Assembly (NCBI RefSeq): GCF_002994635.1
Contig: NZ_PVNL01000062.1
Coordinates: forward strand, 1-49,418
Direction of reading: 5' to 3'
Length of the DNA: 49,418 nucleotides
Origin: Enhygromyxa salina
Lineage (GTDB): Bacteria > Myxococcota_A > Polyangia > Nannocystales > Nannocystaceae
The translations under genes were made by a program, and so were the position numbers. Positions 32,997-41,527 of this stretch are shown piece after piece. Every line of letters begins with the position of its first letter. Within the stretch, counting starts at the first letter, position 1. A model generated the notes under the pieces. It was given only the letters and a program-made list of their open reading frames with translations. It ran no database searches and was not told where the DNA came from.

Positions 32997-35255
32997 CTAG
33001 TCGAGCTCCAGCGCCTGCACCCCCACCCCCGCCTCCGCGCTGGCCTCGAGCAGCGCAAGGGTGCGCTCCGCCAGCCCGGTCCAGCGCAGCGCGGCGTCGG
33101 CTTGCCGCACCGCTCGCTCGATCGCGCGGAGGTCCCCCACGATCACGCACAGCCGCCGGGCCCGAGTGATCGCGGTGTACAGCAGATTACGACGCAGCAT
33201 CACGTGGTGCTCGGTCAGCATCGGGATCAGCACGGCCGGAAACTCGCTGCCCTGGCTCTTGTGGATCGAGATCGCGTACGCCAGGCGCAGGGCCCCGAGC
33301 TCGTTGCGCCCGTAGGTTGCGAAGTGACCGTCGTAGTTGACGGTCAGCATGCCGGCGTTGGCGACGATCCGGGTGACGACCCCAATGTCGCCGTTGAACA
33401 CGTTGCGCTCGTAGTCGTTGCGGATCTGCATCACCCGATCACCCAGGCGAAACGTCCGTCCACCCTCACCGCGCGGGCCCGGGGCGTCGAGCCCCTCGCG
33501 CTCGCCGGTATAAGCCTGCTGCAGCGCGCGATTGAACGCCTCGGTCCCGGCCTGACCCTTGTGCATGGGGCACAGCACCTGGATCTCGGACACCCGATCA
33601 AAGCCGAACGCCGAGGGAATGCGCTCGGCCGCCATCTCGACGATCTTGGCGTGGGTCCGCTCGGCGTCGCTGGCTCGCAAGAAGAAGAATTCGCCCGCGC
33701 TGCCGCGGCTGGCCTCGTCGGGGGCGAGCGGCTGCCCGTGCAGGACCCGGTAGGCGTTGCCGACGATCGTCGAGCCCTCTTGCTGACGAAAGATCGTGTC
33801 GAGCCGGACCACGGGGATCGGGGACGACGCGCCCGCCTCGGCCGCGCGGATCAGATCGCGCAGCACGTTGCCGGGGCCGACCGAGGGCAGCTGATCCGCG
33901 TCGCCGACCAGCAACAACCGGTTGTTCACGGTCAGCGCGGTGATCAGCGCCTCGGCCAGCTCGAGGTCGAGCATCGAGCTCTCGTCGATCACCACCAGCC
34001 CGTCGGGCAGCGGGTTGTTGGCGCAGTAGCTGAACTCGCCGGTGTCGGGGCGAACCTCGAGCAGGCGATGCACGGTGCTCGCCGACTCGCCCGTGGTCTG
34101 CTCGAGCCGCTTGGCGGCCCGCCCGGTCGGCGCGGCAAGCAGCAACGCCGCGCCCGCGCGCTTGGCCACCTCGATCACGTTGGCGACCACGGTGCTCTTT
34201 CCGGTCCCCGGCCCGCCGGTCAAGATCGCGACGCCCGATGAGGCGATCGCCTCGACGGCCCGGCGCTGTCCGGGCGAGAGGTGCTCGGGCAGCTCACCGA
34301 CCTCCCACGGCTCACGCGGGGTGCAGGCCAGCTCGAGCAAGCTCGCGACGAGGTTGTCCTCGGCCTCGTCGAACCGGCGCAGGAAGTACAGCTCGTCGGG
34401 CTCAGACCCGGGCGGGCGCAGGCGTGGGATCAGCTCGCCCTCGTTGATCAGGCGATCGATCCCAGCGTCGAGCAGCGGGGCCGGAAGCCGCAGGATCTTG
34501 CGGGCGTCGTCGAGCAGCTGCGCGGGTGGCAGCGCGCAGTGGCCATCGCTCTGGGCCTTCTCGAGGGTGTGCAGCAAGCCGGCGTCGACGCGCTCGTTGC
34601 TCTCGAGATCGACGCCGAGCGCCCGGGCGATCTTGTCGGCGGTCTGGAACCCGATGCCACGGACGTCGCGCGCGAGCCGGTAGGGGTGATGCTCGAGCAT
34701 CGCCATGGCCTGATCGTGGTAGCGCTGGTTCAGCGCGTCGGCGAGGCGGGGGGAGACCTCGAGCTCGAGCAGCCGGTTCTCGAGCTCGACGACGGGCCCC
34801 TGGCGCTGCTCGTGATGCTCCGTGATGCTGGCGAGGGTCTTGTCGCCGAGCCCCGTGACCTCGAGCAGCCGGCGTGGCTCCCGGTCGAGCACGTCGAGGG
34901 TGTCGGTGCCGAACCGCTTGACGATGCGCTCGGCCATGACCTCCTTGATGCCGGGGTAGGTCCGCAGCCGCGCCGCGATCTGGGCCGCGGTGGTTGGTCG
35001 CCGCAGCTTGAGGGCCTCGAACGCGAACTGCCGGCCGTGGGTTGCGTGAACCGCCCAGCGCCCGTGCGCGCTGAAGTCGGCGCCGTCTTCGATCCCGGCG
35101 CTACGACCGACCAGGGTCACGAGCGCGACCTCGCCGGCAACCTTGGCACGCAGCACCGTCCACCGGCTCTCGGGCGCGTGGAAGACCGTGCGCTCGATGA
35201 CGCCCTCGAGGACCTCGAGATCGCCGGCCGCCGGCTTTGTCTCTCGTTCGGGCAT
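32997..35255 (-). CDS. recD2: RecD2-type ATP-dependent DNA helicase
   Basis: A 752-residue superfamily 1B 5'-3' helicase. The N-terminal region holds an OB-like segment (LEVLEGVIERTVFHAPESRWTVLRAKV) and tandem helix-hairpin-helix motifs (TYPGIKEVMAERIVKRFG, VTGLGDKTLASITEHH, VRGIGFQTADKIARALG), characteristic of RecD2 and not of RecD. Helicase motifs: Walker A ILTGGPGTGKST, APTGRAAKRL, VIDESSMLD (motif II), GDADQLPSVGPGNVL, DTIFRQQ, and the C-terminal AYAISIHKSQGSEFPAVLI and YTAITRARRLCVIVG. It acts in DNA repair independently of RecBC. The start at 35255 (MPERETK) is uncertain; 35276 is an alternative 7 codons upstream. Confidence 0.95.
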   Translation of the reverse strand: MPERETKPAAGDLEVLEGVIERTVFHAPESRWTVLRAKVAGEVALVTLVGRSAGIEDGADFSAHGRWAVHATHGRQFAFEALKLRRPTTAAQIAARLRTYPGIKEVMAERIVKRFGTDTLDVLDREPRRLLEVTGLGDKTLASITEHHEQRQGPVVELENRLLELEVSPRLADALNQRYHDQAMAMLEHHPYRLARDVRGIGFQTADKIARALGVDLESNERVDAGLLHTLEKAQSDGHCALPPAQLLDDARKILRLPAPLLDAGIDRLINEGELIPRLRPPGSEPDELYFLRRFDEAEDNLVASLLELACTPREPWEVGELPEHLSPGQRRAVEAIASSGVAILTGGPGTGKSTVVANVIEVAKRAGAALLLAAPTGRAAKRLEQTTGESASTVHRLLEVRPDTGEFSYCANNPLPDGLVVIDESSMLDLELAEALITALTVNNRLLLVGDADQLPSVGPGNVLRDLIRAAEAGASSPIPVVRLDTIFRQQEGSTIVGNAYRVLHGQPLAPDEASRGSAGEFFFLRASDAERTHAKIVEMAAERIPSAFGFDRVSEIQVLCPMHKGQAGTEAFNRALQQAYTGEREGLDAPGPRGEGGRTFRLGDRVMQIRNDYERNVFNGDIGVVTRIVANAGMLTVNYDGHFATYGRNELGALRLAYAISIHKSQGSEFPAVLIPMLTEHHVMLRRNLLYTAITRARRLCVIVGDLRAIERAVRQADAALRWTGLAERTLALLEASAEAGVGVQALELD

Positions 35256-35432
35256 GCCCGCGACAGCATCTTCCATGGCCGTGCTCGCGGCAACGTCGAG
35301 GACCGTGGACGCAGCTCGTCGGTGCCCAACAATGCACGCGCGCAAGCGGGCGTTGGGTGCGCTGAGCGTCGCTTGGCGGTCGACATGCCGCGCTCGAAAA
35401 TCCTGCTAAATGACCACCAGGACGTTCACGTG

Positions 35433-36812
35433 ATGCAGCATCATAGAGTTCGATTTTTTGCGTTGACCTGGTGTGGACTGCTCGTGGCCTGCGGGGACGG
35501 GCAGGGCGTCGGCATCGAGGCCGACGACGCAAAGGCCGCGGCGACCGACACCTCGAGCGGCGACTCGCAGACGTCGACCGAGACCGAGACGTCGAGCGGG
35601 GACGAGGAAGAGCCGCTGCCGGACCTCCCGTCGGACCCCGAGCCGCCCGTGGACGACGAGGGCTGCCACGCGATCTATGCCCAGGATCTGCTGCCCACCT
35701 TCGAGCTGACCATTCACCCGATCGTCTGGGAGCTGCTGCAGACCGAGTGGCACAACGGCCAGATGAACGAGGACTTGGGCGTCAACCCCAAGCCCTACCA
35801 CCCGCTCGCCGAGTTCAGGTACGGCGACATCGTGATCGAGAACGCGGAGATCCGGCTGCGCGGCAACCCGACGGCCTGGTACGACAACGACAAGTTCCAG
35901 TTCCAGATCGGGTTTCACACCAACGATCCCAACGGCAACTTCATGGGCCTCAAGCGCCTGGTGTTCGACGCTGCCACCTTCAATCGGCACTTGTTGCGCG
36001 AGCGGCTGGCCTACGCGGTGATGCGCGACGTCGGGATCAAGGCCCCCTGCGCCAACAATGCCCGGCTCAACATCAACGGCGAGTACTACGGCATTTTCAC
36101 CAACCTCGAGAAGCTCGACGAGGTGTTCCTCGAGCGCAATTTCGACGATCCAACCGGTGATCTGTGGAAGCGCGGCAACTGGGTGCTCAAGACCAACGAG
36201 GACTCGAGCACCCCCATTCGCCTCAACGCCCTGCGCGACGCCGCGACGACCGAGGAGCTGTTCACCTATCTCGACATCGAGCAAGCGCTGCGGGTGTTCG
36301 CCGCCGAGGCCGTGATCCCCGACTCCGACGGGATGTGGGCCGGCGGGCTCAATTTTTACCTCTACGATGAGCCGATCGGCGGCAAGTTCATGCTGCTGCC
36401 GTGGGACAAGGACAACACCTTCGAGCGGTTTGCGCATCCGCCTGACGGGGACTACCCCGCCAACCCCGATCCCTTCGTGTGGGAGAAGCCGACCTCGCAC
36501 GGCCGGCCCTACTACGACCTCTCACTGGAAGATCCAATGTGGTTCGCGCTGTACATCGATCTCATCGACGAGATCCTCCACGATGGCTACAACCCCGCCA
36601 AGATGCACGAGCGGATCGACACCTGGACCGAGCAGATCCAAGACGCGGTGTTCGAGGACGTCAACAAGCCCTACTCCGACGCCCTGTACCTGAACAAGGT
36701 CGCCGAGCTGCACGCCTTCGTTGACGCCCGCTACGCGTTCGTCGAGGAGTGGCTGGTCTGCTGGCGCAGCGGCGGAATCGCCGACGGCAATGGCTACTGC
36801 GTGTATCCTTGA
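35433..36812 (+). CDS. CotH kinase-family lipoprotein
   Basis: A 459-residue lipoprotein (LLVAC, Cys20) with a Thr/Ser/Glu/Asp-rich linker (residues 30-75) and a CotH kinase-like domain. Seen: FELTIHPIVWELLQTEWHN, ENAEIRLRGNPTAWYDNDKFQFQIGF (matching the usual RGNSS...KKSYRIKF block), LLRERLAYAVMRDVG, NARLNINGEYYGIFTNLEKLDEVFLERNF, and LPWDKDNTFE with Asp325/Asp327, equivalent to the CotH metal/catalytic Asp motif. CotH proteins phosphorylate surface or secreted protein substrates in spore coats and in bacterial CotH/VTC/DUF4956 clusters. A DUF4956-like gene follows at once. Sites in the immediate upstream region: AGGA about 12 bases before ATG. Confidence 0.88.
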   Translation: MQHHRVRFFALTWCGLLVACGDGQGVGIEADDAKAAATDTSSGDSQTSTETETSSGDEEEPLPDLPSDPEPPVDDEGCHAIYAQDLLPTFELTIHPIVWELLQTEWHNGQMNEDLGVNPKPYHPLAEFRYGDIVIENAEIRLRGNPTAWYDNDKFQFQIGFHTNDPNGNFMGLKRLVFDAATFNRHLLRERLAYAVMRDVGIKAPCANNARLNINGEYYGIFTNLEKLDEVFLERNFDDPTGDLWKRGNWVLKTNEDSSTPIRLNALRDAATTEELFTYLDIEQALRVFAAEAVIPDSDGMWAGGLNFYLYDEPIGGKFMLLPWDKDNTFERFAHPPDGDYPANPDPFVWEKPTSHGRPYYDLSLEDPMWFALYIDLIDEILHDGYNPAKMHERIDTWTEQIQDAVFEDVNKPYSDALYLNKVAELHAFVDARYAFVEEWLVCWRSGGIADGNGYCVYP

Positions 36813-36820
36813 CGCCGGTG

Positions 36821-37522
36821 ATGCGCGCCCCGCCCGACACGCTCCCTGAGGTCCACCTCGACGCCTCGCTCCCCACCGATCTGGGGCTCGGGTGGGCCGC
36901 GTTCTACGACGTCGGGTTCATCACCTCGATGCTGATGATCCTCGCGGTCACGATCAGCTTGGCCGCGCTGCTCGCCTATCACCCGACGACCCGAGCCAAG
37001 GCCACCACGATCGAAGAGATCGAGCAGCCCAAGACCTTCATCATGTACGCGCTGGTCGGGGCGATCATCGCGATCATCGTCAAGGTCCAGCCGAGCATGG
37101 CCCTGGTCGTGTTCGGGATCGGCGGGCTCATGCGGTTTCGGACCAACGTCGGCGAGGCCAAGGACACCGGGCGGGTGATCCTGGTGACCGTGATCGGCCT
37201 GTCGTGCGGGCTCGAGCTGTACGTGGTCGCGGTGCTGACCGCCGCGTTGTCGTGGGTGTTGATCTTCGTGCTCGAGCGCGACACCGTCGAGCGCGTGGTC
37301 GTGCAGGGCCTCGACAAGGACACCCTGCAGCCGGCCGCCGACGCCTATGGCGCCGCGCTGCGCCAGCTCGGCTGCACGGTCGTGGGTCAAGAAAAGCGGG
37401 TCAAGAAGGGGAGCCTCGCAATCATCTACCGGGCGCCGCGAGGGCTCGACCGGGGTCAGATCGAAGCACGGCTCGCGGAGCTCCCCAGCGACACGCGTGG
37501 CACCTACGGCTGGGATGGCTGA
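36821..37522 (+). CDS. DUF4956-like inner-membrane protein
   Basis: A 233-residue protein with about four membrane helices in residues 25-145 (FITSMLMILAVTISLAALLAY, MYALVGAIIAIIVKV, MALVVFGIGGLM, VILVTVIGLSCGLELYVVAVLTAALSWVLIFVLE) and a soluble C-terminal domain of about 90 residues. The cytosolic loop LMRFRTNVGEAKDTGRVI matches the RFR...KDT signature of DUF4956 proteins. These cluster with CotH kinases and VTC-type polyphosphate polymerase domains in many bacteria; no VTC gene is visible here. It starts 8 bp after the CotH stop, so the two form an operon that converges on the porin operon. Confidence 0.8.
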   Translation: MRAPPDTLPEVHLDASLPTDLGLGWAAFYDVGFITSMLMILAVTISLAALLAYHPTTRAKATTIEEIEQPKTFIMYALVGAIIAIIVKVQPSMALVVFGIGGLMRFRTNVGEAKDTGRVILVTVIGLSCGLELYVVAVLTAALSWVLIFVLERDTVERVVVQGLDKDTLQPAADAYGAALRQLGCTVVGQEKRVKKGSLAIIYRAPRGLDRGQIEARLAELPSDTRGTYGWDG

Positions 37523-37536
37523 GCGGGGGAGTGGGC

Positions 37537-38439
37537 CTAAGGCAGCTGCACGCCGCCAGGCAGCGAGACGATCGCGAGCTCCTCGATGCGCGACTCGGCC
37601 GGCCGCTCCTCGCGGATCTTGCCGACCCCGAACGCGTACCACGAGATCGCAAGCTCACCTGCGTTGGTCCCCACGCTGCGGACCCGCTCGATCTTCACGC
37701 AGTCGAAGGTCCCGGCGGGCACGGTGACCTGCTCGTGGACGGCCTCGACCGTAAAGATGTGGCCGCGCGGCTCGAGCTTGGGGTTGAGCCCGTCGCCGTC
37801 GGTCTCGGTCCGATCGTAGAACAGCTCGTCGGAGAACCCGAGCACGTCCCAGGTGTCGTCGACCCGGGCGAAGCCGGGGTCGTAGTCGACGATCGAGGCG
37901 ACCCCGTTCTCGGTCAAGATCTTCTTGTGGACCCGGGTAGCGAGGGTGCCATCGACGACCAGGACGCTCTGGGTCCACTCGCCCTTGGCGTTGGGCTGAT
38001 CCGTCAGCATGAAGGCTTGCTCGCCATTCCACTCGATCTCCTGGGTGTCGACGATGTCCATGCCGAGGATCTGACCGTTGAGGTTCTTGATCAGGTAGGT
38101 CCAGTGGGCGCCGTCGGCGAGCGGGTACAGCGTGTCGGCGTACACGCCCAGGTTGGGATCGCCGCCGTCGCTGGTGTCGGTCTCGGTGTCGGTATCTCTG
38201 GAGGTGTCGGCGTCGGTGTCCTCTCCATTGTCGGTGGTCGCGTCCGAGCCGTCGGTGAGATCCGGCTGCATGTCCCCGGTCTCGCCGTCGTCGACGGCGT
38301 CACCCTGGTCCGTGGCCTCCGACGAACCCGGCGGCGCGGGTTGGTTGCAGGCGAGCGCCACGAGCGGGGTGAGCAGCGCGAGCCGCGTCCACGCGTGAAT
38401 GGAGCCTGCCGAGTGGATGGAGCGATTGGGTATGATCAT
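37537..38439 (-). CDS. Lipoprotein with Asp/Thr linker, function unknown
   Basis: A 300-residue protein with lipobox LVALAC (Cys31) and a long acidic Asp/Thr/Gly linker (about residues 35-105). The mature domain of about 190 residues is beta-rich (YADTLYPLADGAHWTYLIKNLNGQILGMDIVDTQEI, FTVEAVHEQVTVPAGTFDCVKIERVRS, ISWYAFGVGKIREE). The VPAGTFDCVKIER...WYAFGVGKIREE sequence resembles beta-barrel proteins of the DUF3108/LolA-like type seen in myxobacteria, but family membership is tentative. Its ATG overlaps the stop of the kinase-like gene by 4 bp, so it is the last gene of the porin/kinase operon. Confidence 0.75.
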   Translation of the reverse strand: MIIPNRSIHSAGSIHAWTRLALLTPLVALACNQPAPPGSSEATDQGDAVDDGETGDMQPDLTDGSDATTDNGEDTDADTSRDTDTETDTSDGGDPNLGVYADTLYPLADGAHWTYLIKNLNGQILGMDIVDTQEIEWNGEQAFMLTDQPNAKGEWTQSVLVVDGTLATRVHKKILTENGVASIVDYDPGFARVDDTWDVLGFSDELFYDRTETDGDGLNPKLEPRGHIFTVEAVHEQVTVPAGTFDCVKIERVRSVGTNAGELAISWYAFGVGKIREERPAESRIEELAIVSLPGGVQLP

Positions 38440-40076
38440 GGGCTGACCTGGGTGACTGGGGGCGAGCTGGTGGCGGCCGCCTGAAACAGGCGCCGCGAGA
38501 CAAACAGATCCGTGGGTGCGCAGGCCCGACACCGCTCGAGCATCGCCGCGGTGCGAGGGTGATCGCCGAGGCCACCGAGGCTCCACGCGACGGTCGAGGG
38601 CCAGCGCTCGAGCAGCTGCTCGCGCAGCCCCCAGGCGCTCGGATCATCGAGCCCGATCAGCGAGTCGATCACCTCGCGCCCGGTGTCGAGCAGCTCCCGA
38701 CGCAGGGCGTGGGCGGTCGCGTCCCCACGACCATGCAGCGCCTGCAGCACCGGCTTGGGCGCGAGCGCGGCGTAGCGCGCGAGGATCGGATCGACCCGCT
38801 CGATCGCCAGGCCACGCAAGCTCGAGATCACCAGCGCCGGGTCTTTCAGCAGTAACTTGTCGCGGCGCCGCCAGGACTCGGGATCGTCGCAGCCCTGCAG
38901 GCCCAGAGCCCGCTCGTAGGCGTCGGCGTGCTTCCACAGGCGGTCGCGCAAGGTGACGGCGAACGCGTCGCCGCGGCCCATGAGGCTCTCGACGACGGCG
39001 CCCGGCGCAGCCTCTGCCAGCTGGATCCGCATGCGATCGGCCGCGTCGCCGTCGACCCGGGCCAGGCTGCGCGCGACCTCGACCGGGTGCGACTCGAGCA
39101 GGCGCTCGCGCAGCGCGTCCTTGCTGACCAAGCCGCTGTCGAGCGCGCCGAGCCGCGCCAGCACCAGCTCCGGGGCGAGCTCGGCCGCGGCGACGAGCAG
39201 CGGATCGTCGAGATCACTGGCCCAGATCGCGAGCTCGGGCTCGCGCTCGAGCAGGCCGGCCCGCAGCTCCCGCCCGAGCGGCATGCGACGGGTGAAGTAC
39301 AGCTGGACGATCGGCGGCAGCGCTGCAGCTGCGAGCTCGAACGGCGCGTCGGGATCGGTGATCCACCAGGGCGTCGCGTCCTCCGGCGGCTCCTCGAAGC
39401 TGCCGCGCTCGAGCAGCGAGATCACCCGGTCGGCGACCTCGCGCGGCCCGCTGCGCTCGGTGTGAAACACAGGCAGGTGGTCGCGGCTGGCCAGCTCGAG
39501 GTAGCCCGATCGGATCCGCTCCTTGAAGCCGGACCCGGCCAGCCCCTTGCGACCGCCGTCGCGCGATCGCTTGGTGCGGATCTTCTCGAGCCGCTTGCGG
39601 ATCCGGCTGGTCCGCGGGTCGACGTCGAAGATCAGGGTGAGGTCGACGTCGAGGCCGGCCGAGGCGTGGGTGGCGATCGCCTCACATGACTCGAGCTCGA
39701 GCCCGCGGCCATAGGCGCCGATCACGATCGAGGTCAGCATCGAACGATCGAGCAGCACGGTCTCGCCGCGGGCCAGCGCTGGCCTCACGTGCTCGTCGAG
39801 GACCTGGGCCTCGCGGCTGGCGTAGAGCAGGCTCTCGGCCCGCGGCAGCAGCGAGAGGTTGCTGCGGTCGCGGGTCAGGCGACGGATCTCGCGGATCGGC
39901 TTGGAGCTGTGCTCTTTGCCGACCCGCGGCATGCTGACGGTCACGCCCGACTCGCGCAGGTGCTTGGCGACCAGCGCGAGCACGGTGCTCTTGCCAGCCC
40001 CGTCGACGCCCTCGAACGCGATCACGCGACCGCGGCCCGCGTGGGTGGTTGGCCCCAATTTCGATGGTGTGTTCAT
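38436..40076 (-). CDS. Thymidylate-kinase-like P-loop protein with C-terminal ~27-residue repeats
   Basis: A 546-residue protein. Residues about 16-215 are a TMP-kinase-fold domain: Walker A FEGVDGAGKSTVLALV (Lys29), the LLDRSMLTSIVIGAYGRG segment equivalent to the DRY region, and a LID-like basic stretch RIRKRLEKIRTKRSRD. Residues about 250-530 are at least seven tandem helical units of 26-28 residues with consensus LRxxLLxxxPxxVxxSLxGLxDxxA (KDALRERLLESHPVEVARSLARVD, DRMRIQLAEAAPGAVVESLMGRGD, HALRRELLDTGREVIDSLIGLDD, WGLREQLLERWPSTVAWSLGGLGD). True TMP kinases are about 210 residues, so this is a fusion or paralogue and its substrate may not be dTMP. It overlaps the porin gene and the following lipoprotein gene by 4 bp each. 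Confidence 0.85.
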   Translation of the reverse strand: MNTPSKLGPTTHAGRGRVIAFEGVDGAGKSTVLALVAKHLRESGVTVSMPRVGKEHSSKPIREIRRLTRDRSNLSLLPRAESLLYASREAQVLDEHVRPALARGETVLLDRSMLTSIVIGAYGRGLELESCEAIATHASAGLDVDLTLIFDVDPRTSRIRKRLEKIRTKRSRDGGRKGLAGSGFKERIRSGYLELASRDHLPVFHTERSGPREVADRVISLLERGSFEEPPEDATPWWITDPDAPFELAAAALPPIVQLYFTRRMPLGRELRAGLLEREPELAIWASDLDDPLLVAAAELAPELVLARLGALDSGLVSKDALRERLLESHPVEVARSLARVDGDAADRMRIQLAEAAPGAVVESLMGRGDAFAVTLRDRLWKHADAYERALGLQGCDDPESWRRRDKLLLKDPALVISSLRGLAIERVDPILARYAALAPKPVLQALHGRGDATAHALRRELLDTGREVIDSLIGLDDPSAWGLREQLLERWPSTVAWSLGGLGDHPRTAAMLERCRACAPTDLFVSRRLFQAAATSSPPVTQVSP

Positions 40077-41416
40077 AGCTGCACCGATACCCAGAGCCCG
40101 ACGACCCAGCTCTCGACGAAGTGATTGAAGGACGTCACCGGGGCCATCGGCATGACGTACTGGGCCTGCGGCATGACCCGCAGCCGCTTGGTCCACAAGA
40201 TGTTGAGGCCGGCGACGCCGCGCAGCGCCTCGCTCTCGCTGAACGAGAGGTTGGTGTCGATGAACTCACCGGACACGATCGGCTGGAGCCGAGTCTTCTT
40301 GCCGACCTCGAAGTCGTAGGTGGCGTAGGCCAGCGCGCCCAGCATCCATGGTGAGGTCTCGGCGAACAGCCAGTCTTGCGCCAGGTTGGTCTCGACGCTC
40401 GCGTACAGGCCCTTGACCCGGAACACCAGGTCGAAGGTCGCGCCGAACACGTTGCGTCGGCAGCTGGCGTCGCGCTTCCACTCGGCCAGGCAGTCGGCCT
40501 CGTTGGCGAGCGAGTCCTGCACGTGCTTGAACGCCCCGCCGGCCCCGATCGACAGCCACGCGGTTGGATCGTAGGTCACGCGCGCGTGGGCATCGACCCC
40601 GTTGGGCGCGCCCGCCAGCGCGTTGTTGGACGCGCTGATTGACCAGCCCAGCTCGTGCAGGCCCGGGCGCATGGGCTCGAGCTTGCCCCACAGCGCGACC
40701 CCAACCGCGCGGTCGCCCCACGACAGGTCTTCGATCGCAACCGAGTTGTAGAGGCCGCGCCCGATCATGGGGACCTTCGAGACGCCGCGCAGCTCGAGCC
40801 GCGAGTACGGACGCTTGAAGTGGCCAACCTTGATCTGGAAGCCCGGGTGGATCTGGACGTTGCCCCACGCGTCGCGCAGGACGTCGCCCGCCGAGGGGCT
40901 GCCCAGCAAGTCCGAGAACTCGAGGCTGACCTTGGCCGACAGCACGTCGAGGTACTTCGCGCTGACCTTCACCCGCGCCTGTCGCAGCTGCAGCGACCCC
41001 TTGCGCTCGGGCTGCCCGATCCGGCTGCCCTCGCTGTCGAGCCGGGGCTCGATGTAGCGGAGCCGTCCGCCCGCGATGACCCGGGCGCCGACCTTGAACT
41101 CGTATTTCTTCGGCTTCTTGGCTTTCTTGGCCTCGCTGTCCGGCTTGCCCTGCTTGTCCTCGTCGGGCTGCTCGGCGCCCTCGACTGCCGCGTCGGCGTC
41201 TGGATTCGCGACCGGCGCGGGCGCGAGCGCGGGGCTCGGCGTGGTGGTCTCGACCGGCTGCGCGAGCTCGCTGGCGGGCGGCGCTGGTGTCGCGACCTCC
41301 ACGATCTCGCTCGGCGCGGGCGGCTGTGGCGAGGTGATCTCGACAATGTCGCTTGGCGCGGACGAGGGCGGAGCGAGCGTGAGCGCGAGTCCAAGGATGA
41401 GTGAGAGTTGGCCCAT
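40073..41416 (-). CDS. OprO/OprP-like (phosphate-selective-type) porin
   Basis: A 447-residue exported protein with a short signal (MGQLSLILGLALTLAPPSSA) and a Pro/Ala/Thr-rich linker (residues 20-95). A lysine-rich segment (EAKKAKKPKKYEFKVG) leads into a beta-barrel domain: RVIAGGRLRYIEPRLDSEGSRIG, GSLQLRQARVKVSAKYLDVLSAKVSLEFSDLLGSPSAGDVLRDAWGN, IKVGHFKRPYSRLELRG, ending FNHFVESWVVGLWVSVQL. The order and RP-S signature match porin O/P family proteins, which form anion/phosphate- or polyphosphate-specific channels in Pseudomonas. Substrate here is inferred only. First gene of the three-gene operon. Confidence 0.78.
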   Translation of the reverse strand: MGQLSLILGLALTLAPPSSAPSDIVEITSPQPPAPSEIVEVATPAPPASELAQPVETTTPSPALAPAPVANPDADAAVEGAEQPDEDKQGKPDSEAKKAKKPKKYEFKVGARVIAGGRLRYIEPRLDSEGSRIGQPERKGSLQLRQARVKVSAKYLDVLSAKVSLEFSDLLGSPSAGDVLRDAWGNVQIHPGFQIKVGHFKRPYSRLELRGVSKVPMIGRGLYNSVAIEDLSWGDRAVGVALWGKLEPMRPGLHELGWSISASNNALAGAPNGVDAHARVTYDPTAWLSIGAGGAFKHVQDSLANEADCLAEWKRDASCRRNVFGATFDLVFRVKGLYASVETNLAQDWLFAETSPWMLGALAYATYDFEVGKKTRLQPIVSGEFIDTNLSFSESEALRGVAGLNILWTKRLRVMPQAQYVMPMAPVTSFNHFVESWVVGLWVSVQL

Positions 41417-41527
41417 AGCGAGGTCGTCTGCGCCCGGCCGACCGGCCGCGACGCATCCAGAATGTCCATCGTACCCAAGTTCAGGCGACGCGGCGATCTT
41501 CGCGAACGCCGCGTCGGGTGCCCGCGT

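Noticed and set aside
32615..33058. 147-codon minus-strand open frame near the gene remnant
   Set aside because: Only a short part (around 32690-32815) reads like a membrane protein; the rest has no protein character and the start is not credible, so it was treated as part of a frameshifted remnant.
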